Assembly (NCBI GenBank): GCA_900543175.1
Contig: UQQO01000093.1
Span: 1-8,648 of the forward strand
Source of the DNA: an uncultured Fusobacterium sp.
GTDB lineage: Bacteria; Fusobacteriota; Fusobacteriia; Fusobacteriales; Fusobacteriaceae
Reading direction: 5' to 3'
DNA length: 8,648 bases
Part shown: positions 1 to 6,672 of the stretch, in pieces
Layout: each line of letters opens with the position of its first letter
How positions within the stretch are numbered: the stretch's first letter is position 1
Position numbers and translations under genes: made by a program
Notes under the pieces: generated by a model
The model's input: only the letters and a program-made list of their open reading frames with translations
The model's database searches: none
What the model was told of the DNA's origin: nothing

Positions 1-208
1 AAAGTAATTTTCCTTAACATCAAGTTGGTGTAATTTGGAAGTGAATACTAGAAACCCTTAACGAAATGCAGTTAAGAAAATGCAACAGCTTCTTTTTAAT
101 TAAATATTCTGATAATCTTTTATGAAGATTAAAAGGCTTTGCTCACTTTTTATCTTTTCCTAATTTAATAGATAAAATATAAGTTCATAAGAGCTTTTAA
201 AAAAGTAA

Positions 209-353
209 AAGAACACTCTCATTGTAGTGCCTCTCCATCTTATCTGTCTAAGATTTTAGGTGCAGTACTTGGAATACCCTCTTGTAAATATGGAGGAGCT
301 GTGAACTTATCTGTCTAAGATTTTAGGTGCAGTACACATATGAAAGTGTTCTT
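209..353 (-). terminator. Possible operon terminator arms flanking the repeat pair
   Basis: On the minus strand AAGAACACTTTCAT (353-340) can pair with ATGAGAGTGTTCTT (222-209), 13 of 14 positions as Watson-Crick pairs. The second arm runs into a T-rich stretch (TTCTTTTACTTTTTT). This is the arrangement of an intrinsic terminator, about 30 bases beyond the stop of the last operon gene at 384. The loop of about 117 bases is far too long for a normal terminator. It holds the two 30-base repeats, which may have expanded or interrupted an older terminator. The shape can equally be read as the terminal inverted repeats of a small non-coding element. Confidence 0.35.
239..335. repeat. Two exact 30-base direct repeats with a 37-base spacer (CRISPR-like mini-array)
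   Basis: Copies at 239-268 and 306-335 are identical over all 30 bases. Each begins CTTATCTGTC, ends GGTGCAGTAC, and stops matching immediately on both sides. The spacer at 269-305 is unique, 37 bases long and about 40% GC, richer than its surroundings. Inside the repeat CTAA and TTAG can pair around GATT, extended by CTG/CAG across a small internal loop; partial dyad symmetry of this kind is common in CRISPR repeats. Repeat and spacer lengths fit a CRISPR unit. Only two copies exist, no third copy lies one period to either side, and no cas1/cas2 gene is in the window. The alternative is a duplicated segment of a structured RNA or a small mobile element. The duplication is certain; the CRISPR reading is tentative. 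Confidence 0.85.
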
Positions 354-383
354 AAAATATAGAAAAGTATTTAGGAGCTTAAA

Positions 384-1388
384 TTAAAAAATTTTTATCT
401 CTTTCTTCATAAACATAAGTTCAATTTCACTATCTTTTCCAAATAACTTATTCTCTCCTCTGTTTAAAAGATCAACTAAAAATTCCACATTATTTTTTAC
501 AACTGTATATCTAATAATATTACCTGTTATCATAAAATCTTTTATGTGAGCTTTAGTAGTGCAAAAATTCTCCTCTTGGTAATTTCTTCCCTCTTCTCTT
601 ACATATATTGACTCAGGACGTACAGCAACTATTTTACCCTTTATACCAAATATCTTCTCTGCATCTTCACCTTTAAAGATATTATAGTTTCCAATAAAAT
701 CAACCATAAATTCATTGGCAGGGTTTGTGTAGATCTCTTCAGGAGTTCCAAACTGTGAAATCTCCCCTTTATTCATAACAAACACTCTATCTGAAACAGC
801 TAGTGCCTCTTCTTGATCATGTGTTACAAAAATTGTTGTTATTCCCAATTGCTTTTGAATCTTTCTCAACTTATCTCTCAAACTTTTTCTTATTTTAGCA
901 TCCAGAGCTGATAGTGACTCATCAAGAAGAAGTATTTTAGGTCTTGTTATCAAGGCTCTAGCAAAAGCTACCCTCTGTTGTTGTCCCCCAGAAAGTTCAT
1001 TAGGATAATAATTCTCTTTTCCATTTAGTTCAACCATATCTATAATACTTTTTATCTTTTCATCATAATCTTTTTCTTTTTTCATTTTAAGACCAAATTC
1101 TATATTCTCCCAAACTGTCATATTTGGAAAAAGAGCATAGTTTTGAAAAACCATTCCTATGTGTCTATCTTTTGGTAAAGTATTTGTCATATCTTTATTA
1201 TCAATAAATATTGAACCGTTATCTATTGAATTAAGCCCTGCTATACATCTTAAAAGAGTACTCTTTCCACACCCTGACGGACCTAAAAGAGTTATAAACT
1301 CTCCCTCTTCAATATTAAGACTTAGATTTTTCAATACCTTAGTATCTCCAAATGATTTTTCAAAATTCTTTATTTCAACAAAACTCAT
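384..1388 (-). CDS. ABC transporter ATP-binding protein (spermidine/iron/phosphonate-type importer)
   Basis: This is the cytoplasmic ATPase that powers the importer encoded just upstream. Over 334 residues it shows a complete nucleotide-binding domain: Walker A GPSGCGKST at 36-44, Q-loop Gln82 in VFQNYALFP, signature LSGGQQQR at 132-139, Walker B ILLLDE at 152-157, D-loop SALD, and H-loop His190. The C-terminal ~95 residues, with the VAVRPESI stretch, are a TOBE-like domain as in PotA/FbpC-type ATPases. It is slightly shorter than the usual ~350 residues. The Walker B neighbourhood reads DESLSALD where most relatives have DEPLSALD or DEPFSALD, probably a harmless Pro-to-Ser change. The ATG lies 3 bases after the stop of the preceding permease gene, whose end carries the AAGGAAGG ribosome binding site, so translation is probably coupled. 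It is the last gene of the operon. Family certain, substrate unknown. Confidence 0.95.
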   Translation of the reverse strand: MSFVEIKNFEKSFGDTKVLKNLSLNIEEGEFITLLGPSGCGKSTLLRCIAGLNSIDNGSIFIDNKDMTNTLPKDRHIGMVFQNYALFPNMTVWENIEFGLKMKKEKDYDEKIKSIIDMVELNGKENYYPNELSGGQQQRVAFARALITRPKILLLDESLSALDAKIRKSLRDKLRKIQKQLGITTIFVTHDQEEALAVSDRVFVMNKGEISQFGTPEEIYTNPANEFMVDFIGNYNIFKGEDAEKIFGIKGKIVAVRPESIYVREEGRNYQEENFCTTKAHIKDFMITGNIIRYTVVKNNVEFLVDLLNRGENKLFGKDSEIELMFMKKEIKIF

Positions 1389-1391
1389 CTA

Positions 1392-2192
1392 TTAATCCTT
1401 CCTTTTTACCTTTGATTTTGATATTTTCTCAATATTTACTGCAATAAATGTCACTGCAAATATAAATAGAAAAAACAGAGTTACCATTGCACTTGTAAAG
1501 TGTCCACTTTTTCCCTTCATATTGTAAAGATAAACTTGAAGTGTTTCAAAACTTCCACCAATAAGCAAGTTAGCATACATAAATTCTCCTAAAAGAATAG
1601 CAAAGCTAAGTATTCCAGAACTCATTATCCCTTTTTTTAAATTTGGAAGAATAACATATCTAAATGCTTCAAAGTTTGTTCCACCTAAAATATTTACAGT
1701 TTCCACAAGACTTTTCAGATGAAGTGCATCAAGACTGTTCTTTATCCCTCTATATATAAAGGGAAATGCCACAGAGAAATATGCCCCAATAATTATAAGA
1801 GGAACACCAAATACTCTTACATTTACTCCAGAATAAACATTCAAAAGTCCAACTGCAAGAACAACAGCAGGAACCATAAAAGGTAGAAGTGAGATAAACT
1901 CTATCACTTTTAAAACTTTAGGAAAGTAGTAAGCTGATATTACTATTGATGGAATTATCACAAACATACTCACTAAAAGAGATACAATTCCTATTGCAAA
2001 ACTTCTTTGAAGAGAGACTAGAAATCTTAAATCAGTAAAAAGTGCTACAAACCATTTTAATGTAAATCCATCTGGTAAAATTGTTGCCCCCCAACTGCTA
2101 CTTAAAGAGTAAAGAATCGTTCCTATAACAGGAATAGAGAGAAAAAATAGTATTATTCTTGTAATAATATAGTGTTTTCTACTATCTCCCAT
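1392..2192 (-). CDS. ABC transporter permease, second subunit
   Basis: A 266-residue inner-membrane protein of the binding-protein-dependent permease family (BPD_transp_1), the PotC/FbpB-like half of the translocation channel. About six hydrophobic helices are visible, beginning with residues ~9-30 and ~64-90, followed by helices near 97-117, 128-147, 190-212 and ~235-255. The cytoplasmic EAA loop that docks on the ATPase is at 164-183 (ETVNILGG...FRYVILP). The C-terminal tail is short and basic. The ATG directly abuts the TAG of the upstream permease (no intervening base), and its AGGAGG sits inside that gene's last codons eight bases before the start, which implies coupled translation and equal subunit amounts. 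It pairs with the permease at 2193-3044 as a heterodimer. Confidence 0.93.
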   Translation of the reverse strand: MGDSRKHYIITRIILFFLSIPVIGTILYSLSSSWGATILPDGFTLKWFVALFTDLRFLVSLQRSFAIGIVSLLVSMFVIIPSIVISAYYFPKVLKVIEFISLLPFMVPAVVLAVGLLNVYSGVNVRVFGVPLIIIGAYFSVAFPFIYRGIKNSLDALHLKSLVETVNILGGTNFEAFRYVILPNLKKGIMSSGILSFAILLGEFMYANLLIGGSFETLQVYLYNMKGKSGHFTSAMVTLFFLFIFAVTFIAVNIEKISKSKVKRKD

Positions 2193-3044
2193 CTATCTCT
2201 CCTCCTTTCTAAATCTATTGTTTTGTACAAACTTCTCATTTATAAAAAATACAATCAGTATCATAAGTATCAAAAGAACTGCAAGAGCTGAGGCTAAATT
2301 TGGTTTTAAAATTACATCTCCAGAAATCAAAGCTCCTATCCTTATAGGGATAATATTATAGTTTGATACCATTATTCCATAGGCAGTTGCATAAGCTCCA
2401 ATAGCATTTGTAAAAAGAATTATCCCTGTTCCAATAATAGAAGATTTTAAAATTGGAAACCCTATTCTTCTCCAATAATCAAACTTCCCTCCTCCTAAAA
2501 GGCTACAAGCTTCCTTCCATCTTTCATCAAGAGAATCAAAGGCAGGATATAAAAGCAGTGTCCCTAAAGGAATTTGAAAATATGTATATACAAGTATCAA
2601 TCCATATTGAGTATAGATATCAAACCCTTCTATTCCTAACTTTTGTAAGATAATTGTCATCGCCCCATTTGCCCCTAAAATTATTATAAAGGCAAAGGCA
2701 AGGGGAAGTCCTGAGAAATTTGACATCATATTTGAGTATAAAAGCACATTCTCTCTAATCTTCTCATTAAGTCTACTTATTGAGTAAGCCAATTGAAATG
2801 ATACTAACATTCCAAATATTGTTGAGAGAAGTGAAACTTTTATACTATTGTAAAATCCCTGTCTATAAAATTTACTTTGAAAAATATATTTATAGTTATA
2901 AAGTGAATATACACTATCTCCATCAGCTCTAAAACTTCCCTCTATAACTGAAAATATGGGAACGACTAAAAAGAATATAACTATCAATAGAAGAGGAATT
3001 AAAAACAATCCATATTTAATCTTCTCCTTTGTTTTCCTCTTCAT
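2193..3044 (-). CDS. ABC transporter permease, first subunit
   Basis: A 283-residue inner-membrane permease of the same superfamily, the PotB-like half of the channel. A basic N-terminus (MKRKTKEKIK) precedes a strong first helix at ~12-34. A periplasmic stretch follows, then helices near 66-89, 106-127, 147-167, 203-225 and 246-269. The EAA loop is at 178-197 (EACSLLGGG...RRIGFP). Its start lies 2 bases after the stop of the phosphatase gene; the purine run AGGGGG that serves as ribosome binding site forms the last Arg-Gly codons of that gene. The tight packing supports one transcript with the phosphatase and the second permease. As with its partner, the sequence does not reveal the ligand. 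Confidence 0.93.
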   Translation of the reverse strand: MKRKTKEKIKYGLFLIPLLLIVIFFLVVPIFSVIEGSFRADGDSVYSLYNYKYIFQSKFYRQGFYNSIKVSLLSTIFGMLVSFQLAYSISRLNEKIRENVLLYSNMMSNFSGLPLAFAFIIILGANGAMTIILQKLGIEGFDIYTQYGLILVYTYFQIPLGTLLLYPAFDSLDERWKEACSLLGGGKFDYWRRIGFPILKSSIIGTGIILFTNAIGAYATAYGIMVSNYNIIPIRIGALISGDVILKPNLASALAVLLILMILIVFFINEKFVQNNRFRKEER

Positions 3045-3046
3045 TT

Positions 3047-3883
3047 TTAATACCCCCTATAAAAAGTCTCAGCTCTTTTTTTCATCTCATCTGTTCCTAT
3101 TCCTAAAATAGAAGTGATAATTGATGTAACATAGATCTGTTCTATCTCTTCACCTAATTGTAAATCTTTTTTATCATTTATTACCCAAAGAGGAACTTCA
3201 GCTTCAAGCTTATCTTTTCCACTGTGCATTCCATCAACACTCATTCCATGATCTGAAGTTACTATAATAGTGTACCCCTCTTCTATCCATTTTGGAACAA
3301 ATGTAGATAGAAGATTATCAGCTACTCTTACACTATATCTATACTCTTTACTATCTGAACCAAATTTATGCCCAGCATCATCAATATTCATTGAGTGTAT
3401 CATTAAAAAATCTGGATTGTACTTTTCTCTTATATATTCTCCATCAACAAATACAACTTCATCTGGATAATGATCAAGTGTATAGAATCTTCCATGTTGA
3501 ATATTTTTATTTTCATCATTTGTAGTTGTATCTTTAATCTTGTTGAAAGGTATTGAATTATAAAGTTCACTTAACCAATAATACCCTGATACCCCTGTAA
3601 CAAGCCCTGCTTCCCTGCATAATGAAAAGATATTTTTCTCCTTTGACATAATTGGAGTCCCATTATTAAGGACTCCATGTTCAATAGGCTTTTTTCCTGT
3701 CAATAGTGTTTCATATAGAGGCTTTGAAAGAGAAGGCATCTCTGAAAGAACTTTCAGAAATTTTGCTTTTCCCTCTCTTTCAAGAGCTATCATATACCCC
3801 ATATACTCTGAATTTTTATAGTTTAATCCATCTAAAAGGACAAATATTACCCTATTTTTTTCTTCTATAATAGTTTTATACAT
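3047..3883 (-). CDS. Cytoplasmic alkaline-phosphatase-superfamily phosphodiesterase/phosphatase
   Basis: A 278-residue metal-dependent phosphoester hydrolase of the type I phosphodiesterase/nucleotide pyrophosphatase group. Expected two-metal ligands are present: Asp18 in VLLDG, Asp168/169 and His172 in NIDDAGH, Asp211-His212 in TSDHGM, and His220 in MHSG. Ser53, in PSLSKP ahead of the LLTGKKPIEHGV stretch, aligns with the Thr/Ser nucleophile of the family. There is no signal peptide or membrane helix, so it should act in the cytoplasm, presumably on what the neighbouring importer brings in. Phosphonoacetate hydrolases belong to the same superfamily, so phosphonate cleavage is possible. The start lacks a visible Shine-Dalgarno sequence and lies at the end of a 15-base imperfect tandem repeat, 16 bases after the stop of the binding-protein gene. 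Family firm, substrate not. Confidence 0.88.
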   Translation of the reverse strand: MYKTIIEEKNRVIFVLLDGLNYKNSEYMGYMIALEREGKAKFLKVLSEMPSLSKPLYETLLTGKKPIEHGVLNNGTPIMSKEKNIFSLCREAGLVTGVSGYYWLSELYNSIPFNKIKDTTTNDENKNIQHGRFYTLDHYPDEVVFVDGEYIREKYNPDFLMIHSMNIDDAGHKFGSDSKEYRYSVRVADNLLSTFVPKWIEEGYTIIVTSDHGMSVDGMHSGKDKLEAEVPLWVINDKKDLQLGEEIEQIYVTSIITSILGIGTDEMKKRAETFYRGY

Positions 3884-3899
3884 AACAGTTTTATAAAGC

Positions 3900-4982
3900 T
3901 TATTTATTTACTTTATAAATTACCTCCTCTTGCCATAATTGAGAGATATTTTCAGATGTTTTTTTCCAAGCATCAAAATCTTTTACAGGTCTTGCATTTT
4001 TGTATTGTTCATTTGGAAGAAGTTTTGCTTTTACATCTTCAGGAAGTACAACACCTGTTCTGATAGGTTTTGCATATCCTTCAGCAAGATTGATTTGTCC
4101 CTCATCACTTAAAATAAACTCTCTAGTAAGTTTTGCAGCATTTGGGTGTTTAGCATATTTATTGATTATTGTTGCATAACCACTTGTTAATGATCCATCA
4201 GATGGAATTAAAACTTCAAATTTTTCTCTATCAATTTGATCTCTGTAGTTAAGTCCGTTAAAATCCCAAACAAGTCCTACTTCAACTTCTCCCTTTTCAA
4301 GATTTGCTATCATAGGGTCATTTAAAAGAAGTCTACCTTGTTCAGCCATCTTACCAAAATAATCTATGGCAGGTTGAATATTTCCTTCATCTCCTCCTAA
4401 AGCAAAGGCTGCTGCAAGAACTGAATTTGTAGCTTGAGATGCAATTCCAACAGCTCCCACTGTTACTTTAGCATTGCTTTCTCCAAGTTCTTTCCAAGAT
4501 GTAGGAATATCTTTTACAAGTTCTTTATTTACTATGAAAGCTATTGTTCCTGTGTAACCTATTACCCAATGTCCATCTTTATCTTTTGCCCATTCAGGAA
4601 TCTCCTCCCAAGTTGTAGGTTTGTATGGTTGTGTTACTCCTTGAGCTACTGCAACAGTTCCAAACTCATAACCGATATCTCCAATATCTGCTGTGGCATT
4701 TTCTTTTTCAGCTTTAAATTTTGCTATCTCCTCAGCACTTGACATATCTGTATCTACATGTTTTAAACCATATTTTGTATTTATATCTTTCCAAGTTCCT
4801 ACCCAGTTTGCCCAAGCATCAGGCATTCCTACACTATTAACCTCTCCCTCTGCTTTTGCTGCTGTTGTTATCTCTTCTAAATTCATAGGAGTTTTTACAG
4901 CAACCTCTTGTTTTGTCTCCTCTTTACTTCCACAACCAGCAAATGCTCCTAAAATCATAATTCCAAGTAGTAATTTTTTCAT
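3900..4982 (-). CDS. ABC transporter substrate-binding lipoprotein
   Basis: A 360-residue extracytoplasmic solute-binding protein of the iron/polyamine/phosphonate (SBP_bac_6-like) type. The N-terminus is a lipoprotein signal: MKKLLLG, a hydrophobic stretch, and a lipobox AFAGC with the lipidated Cys17, followed by a polar charged linker (GSKEETKQE). The mature part has the two-lobed binding-protein look: an early motif around SVGMPDAWANW, a hinge-like crossing near GTIAFIVNKELV...PTSWKELG, a GLVWDFNG stretch, and a C-terminal segment on unfolded-family features such as ILSDEGQINLAEGYAKPIR. It feeds ligand to the two permeases. A good ribosome binding site (AGGAGG, ten bases before the ATG) and a 30-base gap from the PHP gene suggest strong independent initiation, as expected for the most abundant transporter component. 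The ligand cannot be read from sequence; an anionic organophosphate or a metal chelate are the main options. Confidence 0.92.
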   Translation of the reverse strand: MKKLLLGIMILGAFAGCGSKEETKQEVAVKTPMNLEEITTAAKAEGEVNSVGMPDAWANWVGTWKDINTKYGLKHVDTDMSSAEEIAKFKAEKENATADIGDIGYEFGTVAVAQGVTQPYKPTTWEEIPEWAKDKDGHWVIGYTGTIAFIVNKELVKDIPTSWKELGESNAKVTVGAVGIASQATNSVLAAAFALGGDEGNIQPAIDYFGKMAEQGRLLLNDPMIANLEKGEVEVGLVWDFNGLNYRDQIDREKFEVLIPSDGSLTSGYATIINKYAKHPNAAKLTREFILSDEGQINLAEGYAKPIRTGVVLPEDVKAKLLPNEQYKNARPVKDFDAWKKTSENISQLWQEEVIYKVNK

Positions 4983-5012
4983 CTTTTAATTTCCTCCTAT
5001 TTTAATCTTTAA

Positions 5013-5825
5013 TTATAAATCTCTATACTCTACTTTTCTCTTTTCAAATGTACAAAATTTTTCAAAACCAATCTCTTTTAATTCCTCTCTCGCCTTATCA
5101 AAGTCTTTCATTATATCTGAGGCTTTGTGAGCATCTGATCCCATTGTAATTATTTTTCCTCCAAGCTCTTTGTATCTCTCTAGGTTTCTTCTGCATGGAT
5201 GAAAATCTTTTAAACCATATCTCAATCCTGAAGTATTTAGTTCAATTCCTATATTTTTCTTTATAAGTTTTATAAAAATTTGATCAATAATCTCTTTGTG
5301 TAGCTCAAAATTTATCTCTCTATAATCATTGTGAAATGCTTTTCCATATCTATTTATAAAATCAAGATGTCCACATACATTTATTCTTGGAAATAGTTTT
5401 ATTGTTTCTAAAATCTCTTCAAAATACATTCTATGTGCTTCATCCTTTGAATACTTTTCAAAAAACTTTCTTCCAGCTACATTCATACCCTTTATACAAT
5501 GAAAAGATCCTATTATAAAATCTATATCTTCACAATTAAAAATCCCATCGTACTTTCTTACTAACTGTGGTTGAAGTCCTAGCTCAACTCCAATTTTTAT
5601 CTTTATCCTATCTCTATAAGTTTCTTTGAGTTTCTTTAAAGTTTCAATATATTTAGGAACATCTAATTCAAAAATCTTTATTCCATCTGCATAATCTAAA
5701 TCAAGATGATCTGTTATAGTAATTTCATCCATTCCCAATTCAATAGCTCTTTCAGCTATGTTTTCTAATCTCTCCACAGAATCTCCTGAAAAATTACTGT
5801 GTACATGTGAATCTGCTTTATACAT
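5013..5825 (-). CDS. PHP-domain metallo-phosphoesterase (histidinol-phosphatase-like)
   Basis: A 270-residue PHP-family hydrolase of the size and pattern of HisK-type histidinol-phosphate phosphatases. The metal-binding set is complete: His7-x-His9, Asp15, His40 in TDH, Glu81 in GVELG, His109 in GSFH, His153 in CGHLD, and Asp231-x-His233 in GSDAH. These bind a tri-metal centre that hydrolyses phosphomonoesters. No histidine-biosynthesis gene is near; instead it is the first gene of a transport operon that also encodes a phosphodiesterase. I infer that it removes phosphate from the product of that enzyme or from a related imported ester, and that the histidinol label may be misleading. The start is well supported by TAAGGAGG seven bases before the ATG. 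Confidence 0.88.
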   Translation of the reverse strand: MYKADSHVHSNFSGDSVERLENIAERAIELGMDEITITDHLDLDYADGIKIFELDVPKYIETLKKLKETYRDRIKIKIGVELGLQPQLVRKYDGIFNCEDIDFIIGSFHCIKGMNVAGRKFFEKYSKDEAHRMYFEEILETIKLFPRINVCGHLDFINRYGKAFHNDYREINFELHKEIIDQIFIKLIKKNIGIELNTSGLRYGLKDFHPCRRNLERYKELGGKIITMGSDAHKASDIMKDFDKAREELKEIGFEKFCTFEKRKVEYRDL

Positions 5826-5949
5826 ATTTTTTCCTCCTTACTTTATGGAAAAATTTTATAGTAACAAGGTTAAAAAAATATTTATACAGTGTAAAATTAA
5901 AGTGAAAAATTTTTTTCATAAAAAAAGATAATTTCTTAGGGTTTACCTG
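5826..5949 (-). promoter_or_regulatory. Upstream region of the transporter operon, promoter only weakly visible
   Basis: The operon must start here because the next gene to the right runs the other way. A TATAAA on the minus strand (5886-5881) is a possible -10 box, with only TTTTTC (5909-5904) as a -35 at a 17-base spacing, a poor match. A second TATAAA (5860-5855) lacks any -35. The palindrome TGAAAAA/TTTTTCA at 5903-5918 overlaps the weak -35 and could be an operator, but such AT-rich palindromes arise by chance. No riboswitch-like fold was recognised in the leader of about 50 bases. Confidence 0.25.
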
Positions 5950-5978
5950 TTGAATTTTTTTATAAAAAGGAATATAAT
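5950..5978 (+). promoter_or_regulatory. Sigma-70-type promoter of the small-protein gene
   Basis: TTGAAT (5950-5955) and a perfect TATAAT (5973-5978) are separated by exactly 17 bases, a near-consensus vegetative promoter. Transcription would begin near 5985 and leave a leader of about 25 bases before the ATG at 6010. It is the clearest promoter in the window and suggests steady, fairly high expression. Confidence 0.75.
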
Positions 5979-6009
5979 TAGGTTGCTGAAGACTTAGGAG
6001 ATGGTTTTA

Positions 6010-6201
6010 ATGAAAGAACATAAATACGTAAACTTTAGTCAAGAATACGATGTACACTACATCATCAATAAATACCCAAAAAAAGAACATGAGGCTGTAA
6101 AAGAGTATCTTGAAACTTTAAAAGGTCAAAAAACTCTTACTCATGATGACGTTTTTGCTCTTATTGAAAAAAATTTGAAATTCAAAAAAATAGCTAAATA
6201 G
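6010..6201 (+). CDS. Small hypothetical protein, 63 residues
   Basis: I do not recognise a family. The protein is short, soluble and Lys/His-rich, with no signal peptide, membrane helix or cysteine. The first part (KYVNFSQEYDVHYIINKYP) looks mixed, and the remainder looks like two helices (KKEHEAVKEYLETLKG and THDDVFALIEKNLKF). A turn with TLTHDD between them recalls small helical DNA-binding or adaptor folds but is not diagnostic. I choose ATG 6010 over the in-frame ATG at 6001: AGGAG at 5996-6000 is nine bases from 6010 but touches 6001. It is the only plus-strand gene, with its own near-consensus promoter and a shared terminator, and is therefore a separate unit between the transporter operon and the CARF/csx20 genes. 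It is probably real, on the strength of those signals rather than homology. Confidence 0.75.
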   Translation: MKEHKYVNFSQEYDVHYIINKYPKKEHEAVKEYLETLKGQKTLTHDDVFALIEKNLKFKKIAK

Positions 6202-6250
6202 GAACTATTTATTTATTTTATTATTTTAAATTTAGATCTTCAGTATAAAG

Positions 6251-6293
6251 AAAAGGAGTTGTAGCAATCATTTGATATACTATAACTCCTTTT
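6251..6293. terminator. Bidirectional intrinsic terminator
   Basis: AAAAGGAGTTGTAG (6251-6264) pairs with CTATAACTCCTTTT (6280-6293), giving a 14-bp stem with one G-T pair and a 15-base loop. The A-run at one foot and T-run at the other make it usable on both strands. On plus it follows the small-protein gene that ends at 6201. On minus it lies just after the csx20 stop at 6298. Convergent genes sharing one hairpin is a common arrangement. Confidence 0.8.
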
Positions 6294-6297
6294 AATT

Positions 6298-6672
6298 TTA
6301 GTATCTGTAAAATCCTTTATGCTCAAATATTGATGTTTTAATTACTCTGTTATCTGATCCACTTTTTTCCTCTATAACTTTTCTAGCTGTACTTGAATAG
6401 ATAGGTATCATATTATTTTCTTTAACAAAATTTACCATATTATAAGTTGTACCCCATTCACCTTGTATTAAAATATAGTCCCCTGCTCTACCATTTTTAA
6501 GTAAAAAATCTTTAAAAACTTGTATATCTGTTTCAGGAGTTATATTTTGCCAAATGTATAACAACTCTTTAGGTAAATATATTATCTCATTACATTGAAG
6601 TTTTTCATTAGCATCTTTTAATTGTTGTGGTGTCAACTGGTGTGAAAATAGTAAAATTAATTTTTTATCCAT
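6298..6672 (-). CDS. csx20: CRISPR-associated protein Csx20 (predicted ring nuclease)
   Basis: A 124-residue protein that I recognise as Csx20. Typical features are the opening strand LILLFSHQLTPQQ (5-17), LPKELLYIWQNI (33-44), the glycine-containing core GDYILIQGEWGTTYNMVNF (64-82), IPIYSSTARK (89-98), and a C-terminal aromatic/basic end (FEHKGFYRY). The family is found with type III CRISPR systems and has been proposed from CARF-superfamily comparisons to cleave cyclic oligoadenylate, which would switch off CARF effectors. The fold is a small Rossmann-like domain; full length for the family. AGGAGA six bases before the ATG supports the start. It follows the CARF gene on the same strand after 88 bases without a clear promoter, so it is probably co-transcribed. 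Identity is fairly secure; enzymatic activity here is inferred. Confidence 0.85.
   Translation of the reverse strand: MDKKLILLFSHQLTPQQLKDANEKLQCNEIIYLPKELLYIWQNITPETDIQVFKDFLLKNGRAGDYILIQGEWGTTYNMVNFVKENNMIPIYSSTARKVIEEKSGSDNRVIKTSIFEHKGFYRY

Larger units (their letters stand above)
1..383. other. Gene-free region downstream of the transporter operon
   Basis: I see no convincing open reading frame on either strand in this stretch. It contains two short hairpins near the left edge (CTTAAC at 57-62 with GTTAAG at 71-76, and TAATCTT at 113-119 with AAGATTA at 125-131). Neither is followed by a clear T tract. It also contains the structured repeat element at 179-353 described separately. The first 100 bases could be the tail of something lying to the left (a gene end or an insertion-sequence end), but nothing recognisable supports that. 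On the minus strand the whole region is the 3' trailer of the operon that ends at 384. Confidence 0.6.

Noticed and set aside
1..131. Insertion-sequence end (IS200/IS605-like hairpins) at the left edge
   Set aside because: Two small hairpins are present, but no transposase reading frame or recognisable end sequence accompanies them.
1159..1395. Plus-strand open frame opposite the start of the ATPase gene
   Set aside because: It is the complement of the conserved Walker A and Q-loop coding region; no binding site or family resemblance.
3270..3470. Plus-strand open frame opposite the phosphodiesterase gene, and similar ones at 2453-2653 and 6810-7031
   Set aside because: All are shadows of well-supported minus-strand genes.
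4434..4989. Plus-strand open frames opposite the substrate-binding lipoprotein gene
   Set aside because: They are antisense to a clearly functional gene, have cysteine/serine/phenylalanine-rich compositions typical of reversed AT-rich coding DNA, and have no ribosome binding site.
5826..5900. Riboswitch or T-box ahead of the transporter operon
   Set aside because: The leader is short and AT-rich, without conserved motifs or a terminator/antiterminator pair.
6001..6009. ATG at 6001 as start of the small plus-strand gene
   Set aside because: The AGGAG motif ends at 6000, leaving no spacing; the in-frame ATG at 6010 has the proper nine-base distance.
6195..6211. Hairpin TAAATAG/CTATTTA at the stop codon of the small gene
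   Set aside because: A seven-base AT-rich stem is weak; the 14-bp hairpin at 6251-6293 is a far better terminator.
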